Source of the DNA: Rotaria socialis
Taxonomy: Eukaryota; Rotifera; Eurotatoria; Philodinida; Philodinidae
NCBI GenBank assembly: GCA_905331475.1
Contig: CAJNYU010004083.1
Coordinates: 110,083-174,082 of the forward strand
Length of the DNA: 64,000 nucleotides
Direction: 5' to 3'
A program made the translations under genes and the position numbers. Within the stretch, counting starts at the first letter, position 1, and every line of letters begins with the position of its first letter. Below, in pieces: positions 48,094-61,888 of this stretch. The notes under the pieces were generated by a model. It was not told the origin of the DNA and ran no database searches. It was given only the letters and a program-made list of their open reading frames with translations.

Positions 48094-48581
48094 CAGTGCA
48101 TTTATTCCTATCAACTAACGTGTATTATTCAACATAAGAATAGGTGTGAAATAAAGAAGCATTGATTATAAACATTTGACATTTTAAGACGAGAAAATGT
48201 GCAATTCTATACTGACTTTGTCATGACCTCCGGGGTTGATCTAAAGGTCGGCTGGTGGATTCTGCAAGTAGCTTTCATTTATTTCTAGATGGATAGCAGT
48301 ATTTTTTGATCTATCTCATCATCGATTTGTGAAAAGAAACTTTCTAATTAATGTTATTTTGATAATTCAAATATTTATCTAAATAAGTGAATTCAATTAA
48401 AATTCAGCATATATCAAATTTGAATTAGTGTTTCCTTTTCGATAGAATTTTCATTTCATAAGTTAATAACAATCTGTCTTAATGATATCCAAAACAAAAT
48501 AGGATATATTCGATAGATTGCTTGTGTTTTATTTCTATTTTTGATATTCATTTGAGATATCAAAATAAAGACTGATATTAG
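48094..48581. other. 3' flank of GH49 gene
   Basis: No exon seen. Confidence 0.4.
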
Positions 48582-50443
48582 TTAATATGCATCCCAACTG
48601 TCCCATAGATTAGCATCAAAATATAAACGTCCGACGCTAGTATCTTGCCAATTATTTGCCACTTTAGTAATCTTTGTAGTTCCTACTGTATAGTTGATAA
48701 GTGCTAAACCTTTTTTATCGTTGGATTGATTTCCAATCGTGACTTGATTACCATTTTTATCTTCATAAGCTTTGAAAATACTGATCTGTGATGATTTGTC
48801 CAATTGATTCCATTGCTCAATCCAAAGATTTTTTATTGTAATAGATTGAATACTCGAAAGAGCATAAATACGCATGGCACAAGAATTCATTCCTTCAGAT
48901 CGAATATTTGAAATGATCAAGTCCTCAATCAATTGATTCGGATCTGCCGTATTAGTTGATTCCGTATCGTCATAATGTGTTGCTGAATTAATAATACACG
49001 TATTATGTTTTATATCAGACCACCATATTCTATTGTGAATAATATCAATTTGATCCACTGTCACATTATTAATGGTTCGCGGCGACCAGCCCCATTGTAT
49101 AACAGGTCCGTTTTCATTTTTCCATACGACAATATTTCTAACAATAACATCAGAATGATAGATCTTTAACACATCGTCATTTGAATGGAAGAATGTGTTC
49201 GCAAGTGAACTACCTCGGTAGATCTCTAAGCCGTCAGTTTGCCAATACCAGCTGCCAACCTGATGATAGGATGAAACAGACATGTGGAATGTCTGATCAT
49301 CACCATAGACAACAAACGAATGATAAGGCGGTTCCGATATAGTGATACCGTGAAGTTGAAGATATTGTTCTTTTCCGTAGTCAGAAGTAAAGCGAAGCAT
49401 TTTAACACATGTTGCCCAACATTGATTATTTATACTATGGTGATAATTGTTAGCAACATCAGCTTCGTATACATATTTTTCTCCTGATAGGACACCAAAT
49501 CCTGTTACTTTTATATTATCAGTAGATTGAAATTGAAAAGCACCTTTGACATACGCTCCTGGAGCTAAATAAATCCAATGAACATTAGTTGGGAAAATAG
49601 CATGATAATTCCAAGGCATATAATAAATCCCTGGCTCAAAATAAGCGACAGTCTCTTTAATTATATTCAAATTTTTCACTTCTCCTTGCGGAACATAGTA
49701 AATGTTATTATAATGAATATGAGGATTCGGAATGTATTCGTCAATCTGATCGCCAGTCACTATCGATTCGGCAAAGATCAATAATGCATGACGTGGCTCG
49801 GTATGAATTGCCTGACCGCCAGTGTTTTCTGAAGGACCATAGTTTGTATGATAAGTTGTAAATAATTGTTTCTTAAATTCAACCGAAAATCTATCGAAAT
49901 TATTTATTTATTTATTTATACAAGTAAAATTTGTTTTATGACAGACCTATATCCAGCTGCACGATATGGCACTGAAATACGAATAGTTCGACTATCGACT
50001 AATTCCTTTTTGAAATTTAAAGTTATTGGTCTGATAGTAACATGATCAATGGAATCAATCGTACTCATTGAATTATTTAATTTTACAATAACCCAAACAT
50101 CTGTTAAGTATTGAAATGTTGACCAACTCATTGTTAATTTAGTTTTTTCAGCAAATTCAGCTCCATCTGAAGAGTCATATTCCCATTTTTGACGACCACC
50201 TCGCGGTATACTCATATAAGTAAATGAATCGTATAGATTATTCTGATGTAAATCAGTTGTTGCTACTTGAACACTATAAATATTTGAAGCGCGAACAGAA
50301 CTATCTCGAACTGGAGAATTGTCATTGTATTCGATATTATTATGCCACCATGTATGTAGATTATTACTTATTATAGGTAACCCATTTACTCTATTGAATA
50401 AATAAGCAAGATAAAATAAAATAGAAAACAGAGAAACAAACAT
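48582..50443 (-). CDS. Secreted glycoside hydrolase family 49 (dextranase-like)
   Basis: Two exons, 50443-49947 and 49890-48582, with a 56-bp intron, encode 601 residues. GH49 enzymes cleave dextran or pullulan (alpha-1,6 or alpha-1,4 glucans) by inversion. A signal peptide (MFVSLFSILFYLAYLFNRVNG) is followed by LHTWWHNN and SVRASNIYSVQVA, the start of the GH49 N-terminal beta-sandwich. From about 170 on come YGPSENTGGQAIHTEPRHALL and then the right-handed beta-helix with LAPGAYVKGAFQF and VTGFGVLSG. The active-site acids are D385 in QTDGLE and D404/D405 in HSNDDVLKIY; the spacing of 19 and 20 residues is that of the catalytic triad known in Penicillium dextranase. GH49 is known mainly from bacteria and fungi, so acquisition by transfer is likely; the intron and local codon use show it is domesticated. 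All catalytic residues are kept. Confidence 0.9.
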
Positions 50444-53400
50444 TATCTATCGAACTAAAAAGATAAAATTACTTTTATATATTTTCAAGTCGTCATTCTT
50501 ATTTGATTCTTCAAGATCAAATATCATTTTTTTTCAAAAATATTCTTTCGTACTCCTTCTTTTATTTTTTGTTTCTCTATTCCTACTAAGGATCAGTTAG
50601 AACGAAGGATTAATAAAGCATTTCGTAAATAAATACTGAATAGGACAGTCTGGGATATGAAACAGATTCACATTAGTTAAGTAAATATTTTTAAAATTTT
50701 GCTAATGAAGCATTGCTCGATATAATCATTCGACATTTTTTATATTTTTACCCGTCTGTCTATAGAGTTCAGTTCTTTTATACCGATCAAGTATATATTA
50801 CGATTCCTGTTCCATTGAAAAGCCTTTAAAAAACTTTTCGAGGTACTTCGAATTCGTTAGTCGTCTATGATACATGCGAGCTACATTTGGATATTTAAGA
50901 AGTTTTCAAGTAAACCGTCGTATAGCGATTATGCTGTTCGACATTCAAATAGTTTCAGAATTTTTTATAATATAACGGATCATAAAAAATTCAATTAAAA
51001 AGAATTTTCATGAAATGTTAGTATTTTATCATTTTCTACTATGATTAAATAATCGTGAAGGTAATTTCTATTGAAATCTTGACAGATTTTCAAAACAATT
51101 TATTTTATTCAACGTCGGATATATTGATGTCTCTTTTTCGCGCCTTCTTGGTTGCGGACGTTTTTTCTTAATTGCTGGAAAAAAATGTCCGCAAAGTAGA
51201 ACCAGGGAGGAAAGACAAAAATAGGCGCAGAGTGGAAAATGTCCGCATTATGGAATCAAACGAAAATTGATATTTTAAGATGATTCATGTAAATAGCTGT
51301 ATTGAATAATATCAACTGTTTTGAGCTAGCCTAGTGTTGTTCGTCACATGTCATCCAGGTCATTTTATAAGCATGTATTGTACAAGAAAAACATTTAAAG
51401 TGACGAAGTTAAACCTACATGAATCAAATAAAAATGTCCATCGTGAAAGATGATAGCTTTTCTCCAATTTCCACACAATCTAATAAAGGTGCCCAGGTCG
51501 ACTAATCCGACAACGAATCCTATAGGAACTTGATAATATCCTACCATCCAATACAATTCTATTGGATTCCGGGTCGAGGAATCGATGCCGGATCCGTCAG
51601 TCGGATTCCATGGAACTTCCGAGGATATCCAACTGTCGGAACCGATGAAGATTCCGTTTATTGGATTTTCATTGGGTATCTATTGGATCCGATGAATTTC
51701 CGATAATATTCTAATATTGGAACCAACGTAGGTCCCGAAATTGGATTCCTACTTGAACACGTCGATGAATTTGATAACAAACTCGACATGAATTTGAGAG
51801 TATTTTGTAAGCCGGCACAATCTTATGGGATTCCGGGTCGTCGAATCTATATCAGAACTGTGAATTGAATTCCTGTGAACATCCGAGAATATTCAACTGT
51901 CGGAACCCATGAAGACTCTGTTAATTGTCTTCTAATTTGGTATCTATATAATGTAATGAATATTCAATAGTGTTCTACTATTGTCATTTACACAAATTCC
52001 AATAATCGGATTGCAAATTGACATTTAGAAGATCTATACACTTCGATGGGTTATCGATGAGTCTGGTTCTTTGCGCAAAGTATTTGTTTGCTTCAATACA
52101 CGAGAACATTTGACAAAGAAAACTGTTACTAGAATCAATATTTTGTTTTTATTTGCCTTTTATTATCTTGTTAAAAGACTGGCACGCTATGTGCGACGGA
52201 ACATCTCATCAGGACAAACGGAGTCTGACAAAGGTAATTAACTAATACATTAAGAGAATGAGACATTGATTTTTTCCACTTCGTATAAGTGGATATATCT
52301 TCGCTATAGTGCATCGAAGAAGCCTCATTGCTAGGAAGTTGTTTTTGTTCTTCCATAGAAAAAGCTTTAACGTATCATCATTTTCATGAAATCTCTCTTT
52401 ATGATGGTTACCAAATGATAATATTTTACAACTTATAAGCGACCAGAAAATTGCCATCTAGATTGGAGTAACGACAGGTTGAAGAAATTAATGCGATTTT
52501 TTCGAAAAAATGTTAACTTCACACGTAACTGTACACTTTTCTTGGACGTATGCCTTTATACAGCCAGAGCGTAAGATAAATAGGCCTCAATAAATAATTA
52601 CAGTTACGAAAATATCCAAAATTAATCTTTGCTTAGCTTTTAAAAAGAGTAGGTTAAACTTTTCTTTTTCGAGTAATTCCTAATTTTAGTCATGAGTTTG
52701 TATTAATAAGAAAAGTTGTATAATTAACCGTTTTCTTCTATTAAAATTCTTTTAGAAAGAGAAGTTATGATAGTATCAAATTAACCATGTAAATTATGTT
52801 GCTATAAATGCTTTTGTCGTGGTTTTATTATTTAAGTTTATAGAAGGTTACTTAGCTCATCTAAAAAGGCAATATAGTCACTTTTAGCTTTCGTTCATAA
52901 ATGTAATATTAAGTTCCAACGAATATATGAATAGAGATACTGTATCAGGAGTTCTTTATTGTCAGTCGATTAGAAATATTACGTACGAATTATTCGGCCA
53001 AAAGAATCATGTGCAACAGTGCATCGTAAACGAAGTATGCATAAGATGAATTTTCTCAAGTTGTGAATTCGTGCGTGCTATGAAAGTCACAGCAAAAATA
53101 CTTTATACGATGATCGCGAGAATACCTATCATTATAATTATATCTTCATATGAAATGTATTTTCACACTAATAATCATTTTGTTTTCTACTCAATACAAT
53201 ATTATAGTAGATAATTAAATCAACAAGTCAAAAACAATCCGTCAAACGAAAATTCTGTATTTTTAGAATGAAACACAAAAACAACATGCACTACTTCATG
53301 ATTATTATGTCGCCTGAGAGCGCCCTCTGGTTAATATATTCTTTTTTATACTTAATCGAAGGACGCGATTTTGCGGTAACAGAAGCAGAAATGAACATAC

Positions 53401-54824
53401 GATTGGTCCCAGATATTTCGCATTCATGAATATCCTCATCATAATTTGAAAATAGAAAATAGGAGGAATCTTTCACATTAAAAATACCGAAAAATATATA
53501 TGCGAATTATTACATAATTGATGTTTCAACTGTATGGTTTCGAATATTACTTTGCTATTTCAATTGCGTTAGCGATCCAAGTATTCGAATACAATGAATG
53601 TTATTCGCCATACATATCTGAAGTGTGAACAACACACTATATGCATGATATATGCAAAAATTGCGCAATATCTTGCTATTATACAGCAATCGATAAGTCT
53701 ATATTGAGAATGCCTCATCGACTAATTAAAAACTTTCTTTGCAGTACTTTTCGAAGATGAGTTTATTTGAGATTTTGTAGCAACGTATTGTTGCGCTGAC
53801 GCTTAAAACTCTTCTTTGCTAATTTAATTCGTTTGAAATCATATTCTGTTATTTCTTTTAGATTTTTATAATTAATTTCATCACATATTTTTGTTTCATA
53901 CAGATCATTGATTCAACCAATAGATTAAATTCATCGTTTAGTTTTCATGTTAATGTTCTAATCAAGCTGAGTATTTATCATTCGATAGTAACTTAGACAT
54001 GAATAAGCATTTATTATCGGGTATCGTTTTAAATAACTCATACATCTACTAGAATTTGATTTCTAAACTTACGAGATAACAGTATCTGAAATACAAGCTA
54101 TATCGATTGCTAATATTATAGTTATTTGGCAACAGCTTCGACACAATCGATCTTTTTCTCAGATTATTTGTTATGCCATTAAAATAAGATGAGCACTCAC
54201 ATTTTTTAATCATTGTATATAATAACTATGTAAGAGAATTAAAAGGAATAGTATCGATGGGCAGTGATTAAAATAATAGCAAAGTCAAAATACAATGAAA
54301 ACCTTGATACGTTTTGACATCGACAGAATTTTTTGAATATTCGTTCTCTTGATTTTAATGAAATATATGACACCAGAGAATGCAATTTAAAATCATGATT
54401 GAATTAAAAGCACAGAAAAAAGCGTCTAAATGTTATTAAATTTATGTGGAACAGTGGCCAATGCCATTTAGGTTTTCGTTGCAAATGATTTCGTTGATAC
54501 AATCTGAGTTGTTATTATTTTACGTAAAAGAAATTTACAAAAAAAATTATGTATGTTTTTTATGACCTGTTTAGATGCTTAATACATATCAATGATCATA
54601 AGGAGATTGAGTTCATATAATATTGATTAAAAAAATACAAGACTTTGCGTGTTCATATTTTTTATCCTGGTTTGAATAGTTTTGTGCCAAACCGTTTTAA
54701 GAATATAAGATTAAAACAGATATTGAATTTTCCTTATTAATAAAATATTTTCTTTTCAGATAATTGTTCTTGATTCACATACCATTATATTGCCAAAAAC
54801 GAAACGATAATTAATAAAACCTTT
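50444..54824. other. Gene-poor stretch with diverged tandem repeats
   Basis: No gene is supported over 4.4 kb. A short minus-strand frame at 52171-52356 (MEEQKQLPSNEASSMHYSED) begins with ATG and reads like a protein start, but I could not extend it. A small hairpin (TTGCGGACGTTTTTTC and its near reverse complement) lies at 51152-51194, with a third ATGTCCGC copy at about 51239. Confidence 0.45.
51560..51955. repeat. Diverged direct repeat, period about 264 bp
   Basis: The phrase ATTCCGGGTCG at about 51566 recurs at about 51830, and about 130 bases after it stay alignable in both copies: TCCGAGGATATCCAACTGTCGGAAC against TCCGAGAATATTCAACTGTCGGAAC with the same order of smaller GGATTCC/GGAACC units between. 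It looks like the remains of a tandem repeat. The local base composition (many CCGG, TCGG) differs from the flanks. Confidence 0.5.
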
Positions 54825-57245
54825 ATGGATCATTGGATTGCTAGTGGCATCGAAGAAGATATTGATTTAGGTCTTGAGAAACAACAAACATTAAATAAAA
54901 AAAGAAATGATGGACGAAAACAAAATTCTAATATCGGCGATCGTATGGATTTGTCTGATTATTGTAATCTTTCGGATGACTGTCGTCGTGGAATACGTGA
55001 TAATGAATCAATGGTTAGTGATGCGAGCATAAGTCAACATGCCCAGAAAATATCACAGGCAACAAGTTTACCGAGTTCATTAATTTATGACACTACCAGT
55101 TTTATGCAATTAAATTACGAACAATCTAATGATGATGATACTGATGATGACGTTGAAGCAGTACAGAAGCAACAACAAGTTGCATGAAATGGTGAACGTT
55201 TACATTATTACACGAACATTCGTTTATCAGATGCATGCAGCAGATTAATGGAGCTCTTTCGTGATTCACAAGTTAGTAAGTTGCAAGCTGAACGTTTTTT
55301 AGAATTTTTCCGAAGTATTTTGCCAATTCCTAATTCAATGCCTCGTTCTATTGATGAATTGATGTCAATTTTAGATATAAATAATTATTTCAACACACGA
55401 ATTATATGTTCACTTTGTGGATCAACTTTAGATTTAAAAGTTAGAAGATGTTTATCATGTCCAGAGTTTCACCGGAAAAATTTAATATTTATTTATGATA
55501 CACACTTTCCCAATATTTTCTTATCAATACTGAATAAACTAACAGATGACATTAAAAATTATAAAAAGAAAATCATTAGTGGAAATAGTGATGTAGCATA
55601 TATGATATTCCATTCGCATCAACATACCAAGATTTGTTAAAGAAAAATTGTGAACAAAAACCTTTTAAGCTTAATTTTTCATCTAGACGGTATTAACTGG
55701 TGTAAGAGTACGAAATTGAAAATGTGGTTATTTAGCACGTTCGTTATTGAACTACCACCAACTCTACGATATCGTCGTGCAAATATGCCGTTAATATCCA
55801 TGTGGGTTGCTTGTAAAGAACCTGGCATCCATTTGTGGCTTAATGAAAGCGTTCAAATGTTGAAGTTATTAAAGACTAACGGTATGTTGTTTAGAAACAT
55901 CAATTTTCGTAATAGGTTCGAAGACCTAAAATTAAGTCGTAATCAACGAATAGAAAGTAAATTTTCAATGTTGTTAAATTGATGCTAATTGCCAATCAAA
56001 ACCTGGAAGACAGGATTATCATGTACAACTTGTTATATATATTGCTGAGTTACGAAAAAAACACGTATCAAATTTATTTTAGTGAATTAAAAAGTAAAGC
56101 TTATATGATATCAGTATATGCATAGAATATAATTGATTCTAATAGCAGAGAAAAAACTAAAACGGATGATATTTCTAACATGTGTGCATTTCTGGGTTGT
56201 TAAAAAAGTAGTGGATGCTGTAATCAAACTTTTGTTAGTTGAAATTAGTATTCTTTATTCACTTTCAGGAATATTGGTTAATGACTTTACTTCCAAAATG
56301 AATGTTTATGGACACTTAGGGAGATGTATATTGGACAGCATTCTTGATGTTCCATTACCAACGTCAATCATATGTGATTATGGACATGTATCGCTTTTGA
56401 GACATTTTAAAGATGTAATTCGATCAATAGGTCGTGCATTATCTCCAAGCCTAAGAAAAACAATTGATTCAAAATTGCGACGACAAGTATTCCCCCTTTA
56501 TTTCAAAAGAAAGATGCGCGGTATCGAGGAGTTAAGTTATATTAAAGCCAGTGAAATTAAAAATATTTTGTTATATGGTTTTCTTCCGCATTTTCACAAT
56601 GTTTTGCCCTGTAATGTACTTGGACATATTGCATTATTCATTTGTGGTGTACGCCTTCTACATAGTTCACATAAAAAAGTTCGTGAATCAACAGATGATA
56701 TAGCTAATGAATTGCTTAAAATGTATCATGAACATCATAATTTTTATTATACTTATATGGAGAATTTTGTTCTTCATTTACATGCACATTATTTCATGAA
56801 TTATAAACTACATGGATCATTAACTTATGTGAATACCTTCGCTCAAGAGGATTTGATGGGAAGTATTGCATCTGACAGGAATGGTACGTATCGAAATATT
56901 TATGAAAACTCATCTTTTTTTGTTAAAACATAAATAATATCTATAACTTTTATTTATTTATGATTAGGAACTAGATACTTAGGAGATTTGGTTATGCATT
57001 ACTATAGTGTTGATGTTTGTCTCAATAATTTTAAACGTTCGTCATTTTCGTTGAAGGATGAGCCATTTGACATCATATCTGAAGGACAGTTTGTGAACAA
57101 CAAGGCAATTCTCGAGCAACATAAACGGTGTTGTTTTAATTTATCTCACACGATTATCGACGTTGTTTTATTGGCGGTCGTATATATCATTCATTGGCAT
57201 ATCGTCGTAGAGGTCTCTCGAATAGCTACACGGTGGAATATGTGA
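54825..57245 (+). pseudogene. CACTA-like (Tnp2-type) transposase, decayed
   Basis: One ancestral coding region is broken by stops and frameshifts. The acidic N-terminal part (54825-55187) ends in an in-frame TGA after which coding resumes in the same frame (ERLHYYTNIRLSDACSRLM). Then come a zinc-ribbon-like CSLCGSTLDLKVRRCLSCPE, HLDGINWCKSTKLKMW, IELPPTLRYRRANMPLI, a damaged region at 55980-56130 where CQSKPGRQDYHVQLV is read in another frame, then DYGHVSLLRHFKDVI, and HNFYYTYMENFVLHLHAH to FAQEDLMGSIASDRNGT. The layout (LDG...KS, LPP..RY, D..H, then the LH..H and EN/NGT end) is that of CACTA-type transposases common in invertebrates. One intron is still visible (56884-56967). At least one frameshift near 55595, another near 55670 and several stops make it non-functional. 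The exact superfamily is my inference. Confidence 0.6.
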
Positions 57246-58345
57246 ATGAATGAATCGTTAAATAATCAAATTGGTTTTGGTGAAGTGATCATTTTCTTCC
57301 AGGATAATTATAGCTGCTATTTTCTTATAAAGAGCAGTTCAGAATCAAGCAACCATTCAGTAACTTTTTAAAATACTCAGCATATTACGACACAGTACGT
57401 CCAACTCTCGATAGTTTCTATTTTGTAGTTAATACTACAGAATCTTATGCATGCATAAGTGTTCAACATATCAAAAATCATTGTGTTATATTTCACGATG
57501 AGAAATATCCTTATTTTTTTGTAACACCAATTTCTTCATATGAAGAACATGACTGAACAACATTTAAGAAAACAGATATTTCATAATATAATATGAAACA
57601 ATGGAACAAGTCGACATTTCGTAGAGAATGAGCTGAAGGCTATTTTAATTATTATGAATGTAAATTTTTTCAACAGAAAAACAATGTATGTAACATCAGG
57701 AATCGTGTATAAGTAGTACAAAGTAATATTTAAGAAAAAATTGATTTTTTGATTAGATCTTAGGTATTCTGCCAAATATATGACTATGCTTTGTTATTTT
57801 CTTGTTGCAAGTCAATATCATTCAAAACTGAATTATTTTACGATTTTTCAATAAGATTCTCTTTTTAGTTATTCGTTTCATACGGAATGAATTTAAAGTT
57901 TTGTATGCATTATTTTATCATCAATACTATTTTGTTTTGAATCTAATGACTCTCAATTGTATTTTATATTTACGTGTGTAATATTGAAATTTGAAATAGT
58001 ACTTGCTATACTTATTTCTACTACTATTGAATGATTTCTTTCTTTCGCATTGCAACAATACAATATTTTTTGGGAGTCAAACTACAATAGGTATTTAAGT
58101 AATTTCAAATCATTTAATTCATAAACCGATGAAAATTTTCTGTTTTTTATATTTAGAAAATATTATAACTTGAACACACTTTAACTCATGAATTTTCAGT
58201 CATATAATTAGTTAATGGAAATTAATTCTGAGCAAAATACATCACTAAATGCATGATCTCACCGTTTTGTCCTGATATGACTTTGTTTATTTTTTCGTTT
58301 TTGAGAAATATAGTTAAATTTCAGATATAAATTGTTACAAAAAAA
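57246..58345. other. Intergenic stretch, no gene seen
   Basis: No exon is supported; it contains the 3' side of the transposase remnant and the promoter side of the next gene. No clear terminal inverted repeats of the transposon were found. Confidence 0.4.
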
Positions 58346-60875
58346 ATGAATACACAAACAAGAAAAGTGACCAGTCGTGGTCGTGTGGTAACGAATCCAA
58401 AACGATTTACACCATCAAGTCTATCACCACCACAACCAACGAACCAGCCGCTGAAAGCTCTCAATGGTAGTATACACAACAATTTTATACTACGCATTAT
58501 GTATAAGAATTTTTTTATGTCATTCTAATCCATTATTTCTTGAGAGAAAAATATTAAAAATTAAAATTAATAAGCTTCTCATATACATAAAAGTGGATAA
58601 TAATACATTCGATTGAATTAAAGTATTATCTCGATTTAATTGTAAACTATTAGAAAACATTTGGTTCAATTGTTACGATTCTTTTTCTCTTAGGAATATG
58701 GTATTGTGTTTTTATTTAGTGATTCGTCATGTGCAACCGGGCAAACGGCCGATGGGAACTAATCGAGTTCGTTCACGATTGTCATCAATCGAAAATCAAA
58801 TGAATATCGACGATGATGATGATAGTGACGAAGCCGGTAAGATAAACTTGACTATTTAATTACGATTGATATGACGTTTAAAGAAACAAGAGCTACATGT
58901 GAAAATAACAAAGAATGAAAATATATGAAAATTGACTAAAAGCGATCAAAATATAATAAAACCATACGTTTTCCGTGAAAAATCAACATAGTTAGTTGTT
59001 GATTTTGTTGTGAGAATCAAAAAATCTTGTCTTATAAGAACTGTTTTAAGTTATAATAAGACATTGATTACTTGAGATCAGCTCGAAATATAATGAAGAA
59101 TTTGAAAGTATCTTTCAATGTAAAATTTAAAGTCTGTAACGATGAAGATTACCTTGTCCTTTTGTCTTAGATTTATAAGTTTTTGTTTTCTATTTCACTT
59201 TCATAGATATTTTCATTTTGCTTTTCTTTCAAAGCTTTTACTTAAGAAAAACGAGACTAACAATTAAAAATTTATTTTAGACGATGATCAACCACCAAAG
59301 AAAATTCCAAGAACCATTTCACGATCGCAATTTGATGAGCTGGAGGATAATGAAGGTAACGAAGAACTTGAAGGTGACTATAGTATGAATAACATTTCGA
59401 TAAGATATTCATTACTAATTGATGTATCGGCTTTAAATTACTTGAATTTTTTTATAGTAGAATCATCACAAGAAAGTATGACAAATGATAGTTGTCAATC
59501 GGATGAAGAAGAAACAACAGCTAGTAGGACTTTTATCATTTTTTATACTTACTTGTTCACTATCTACTAAACATTTTTATGACTAATGGCTAATTCTATA
59601 TTTTAGTTGAGAATAACACAGCATCACGAATAAATTATGAATCAACACCTGTCAATTCGGGACATAATTTGTATAAATTGATTGGAAAAGGTTTGTAGAA
59701 AAGCGCCGGAATCATTCTTCGTTATAAATTGACAACTTTTTTCTTTTTCTTTCTACAGATATTAGTGATTTTTCTGCGAAATTAAATTACTTATTAGATA
59801 CACATATGGAAAGATTGGAGAAACGTCTCAATCGACTTGCTGCATCATGTCTTTCTATTGTAAGTGTGTAGGATAATCTTAGCATCGACTTTTCACTGAC
59901 ACTTTTGATCTAAGAAAAACATTGAAATCTTCAGTATTATCAATCGTAAAATCACAATTTTTTAAATGTTCGTGTGACTCATTGTAGTATATGATTAATT
60001 TTGCTTTTTTTTATCAGTTTATAATGTCTATGCAATCTTACTACAATATTATAATATACATATCCAACACTGAATCTAGAATTTACACTATAATTAGTTC
60101 GAGTTTTACTGAAGCTAATTTTGATTGAAAAATTACAATCACATTCGCATACTACTTTCAAAAACATTCTGCTACTTTCTATTGTGATTCTTATTTGCCA
60201 ACCGAGATTTTTTTCATTGTAGAAAACAACATCAATTGAACAGTTTAGATCATCTTCAAATGAAGAGTTTGAATCAGCTGTTGTAAGTAATATCAATTAT
60301 TGAAATAATCCATATCATAATTAAAACCATGCTAACTCCATGGTATGTGCATCTTTAGGATCATGAAGGTTTTAATCTATTGCAAATTTATGCTAAAGAT
60401 TATGGAGAATATGCCCGTCAAGTTCTTCGAGTATTATATAAACCTGACGAGTTGACATCATCGATATTACCATCATCATGCAATCATTTTTCTCGTAAAC
60501 AATTGGATAATGAAAGGTTCCGAAAATTTCACAGTAAGTTAACTTCGTAATACTATTCAACATACAAGTGTTAAACAAGAACGTTATGCTTTATTATTTT
60601 GAGAAAATTGTTTTTATTTGTTTCTGCGATAATAAATGAATCGAAATGATTTTTTTTCCTTATTTTTAGGAGCCGTTCGTAACAAATATCGAATAAGCAG
60701 GTCAGCATATGATGAATTTTTTAATGTATGCTTGCGCCGTAAATTGGTAAATTTTCTGTGCTACGAGAGAAAGAGATTTAACAAGAAGCAAAAGATATAT
60801 GAACAAGAACAGCAAATATTGAATAATAATGATGGTAATACGAATCCCACACCACCAAATGACAACAACGAATGA
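58346..60875 (+). CDS. Nuclear protein with BEN-domain-like C-terminus
   Basis: Nine exons splice in phase: 58346-58466, 58720-58836, 59281-59355 (or 59373), 59458-59523, 59607-59690, 59759-59859, 60223-60282, 60359-60533 and 60670-60875, encoding 334 or 340 residues. The N-terminal half is disordered: basic (RKVTSRGRVVTNPKRF) then acidic (NIDDDDDSDEA, SCQSDEEETTA). A coiled segment MERLEKRLNRLAASC follows. The C-terminal region YARQVLRVLYKPDELTSS, then LDNERFRKFHRAVRNKYRIS and FFNVCLRRKLVNFL, has the helix pattern of a BEN domain, a DNA- and protein-binding module of chromatin factors. The BEN call is from pattern only. Two donors 18 bp apart in exon 3 would give isoforms differing by six residues. 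Confidence 0.6.
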
Positions 60876-61888
60876 ACTATTACTAAAAGACGCGATAAGT
60901 TTTATTTCAGCTGTTTTTAAGAGAGCAGAACATAGTTATTGTCTTTATTTTTATTTCAAGGGTCTTCTCGTTATTTTCGTTTTTGTCTTTGACTTTCAGG
61001 TTCTTCTCTCTTTTTTTATTTTTGTTTGTTTTAATGTCATATTCAAGGCTGATTCGTTTTGTCTTTAAAGGAAGAGATGCACAATCTCATCCTTCTTCTT
61101 TTTATTTTATTTTTATTCTTATATTTAAATCAAGTCTATACAAACAAAAAGGCTGGCGGAAATATATTCGCTTATTTCAACACTCAATAAAACTTCTGCT
61201 ATTATTCGATGTATTGTAGAGAATTTTATTAGGATTGTGACGGACGTAAATACAGCAAAAAACGAACGCCCTTATTAACCTACCTATTGATATTTTCAAA
61301 CTGCTTCTGAAATATGCATTTAAAATAAATTGATACTAATTAGGAGATCAATACATTTATCACACATAAAATCTGACTTTATTCACTGTTTGTGTCATAA
61401 AATTCTATAGATTTGCGTAGCATGCTTTTTATAAAATGGTTTACTTGAGAAGATCTTGTATCTAATCATTTCATGCACAGTACGATCGATGAATACTAGA
61501 TTCAAAATAAAGCTTGATGCAATTTGAGATTGAAAGGCACTCATATTTTCGCTATATGTGAATGACATTAAAATAGAATTATGATACGAGCGACGCTTTT
61601 TTTTCTTTTTTGAATAAAATTACTGACTAAAGGCAAAGCAAATAATACAAAGAATGTTTTAAAAATATTAAGAAATGAAATTTTAGAAGAAAAACAGCTT
61701 ATATAAATTTTTCTTCTAAAAATAATTAACATAAATCATGAAGATAAATTCAACTAAAAACGAAAAATCAGATAGAAAAACGACTCAATAAAGTTAGACA
61801 ACATAAGTTATGCCTTTAGTTTATATCAGTTCAAAAATAGTTCCATTCCATTTATAATCATTGATCAACTATCATTCAGTAGGTTTAA
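60876..61888. other. Convergent intergenic region
   Basis: No exon is supported between the two convergent genes. Confidence 0.45.

Noticed and set aside
52171-52457. Short minus-strand frames, one starting MEEQKQLPSNEASS
   Set aside because: Looks coding in composition, but no further exon could be linked; kept only as a note.
53291-53476. 61-codon minus-strand frame
   Set aside because: No ATG start, no homology, no splice support.
55185-55187. In-frame TGA in the transposase as possible readthrough by a suppressor tRNA
   Set aside because: Further stops and frameshifts follow, and the tRNA-like gene in this window would read UAA, not UGA; decay is the simpler explanation.
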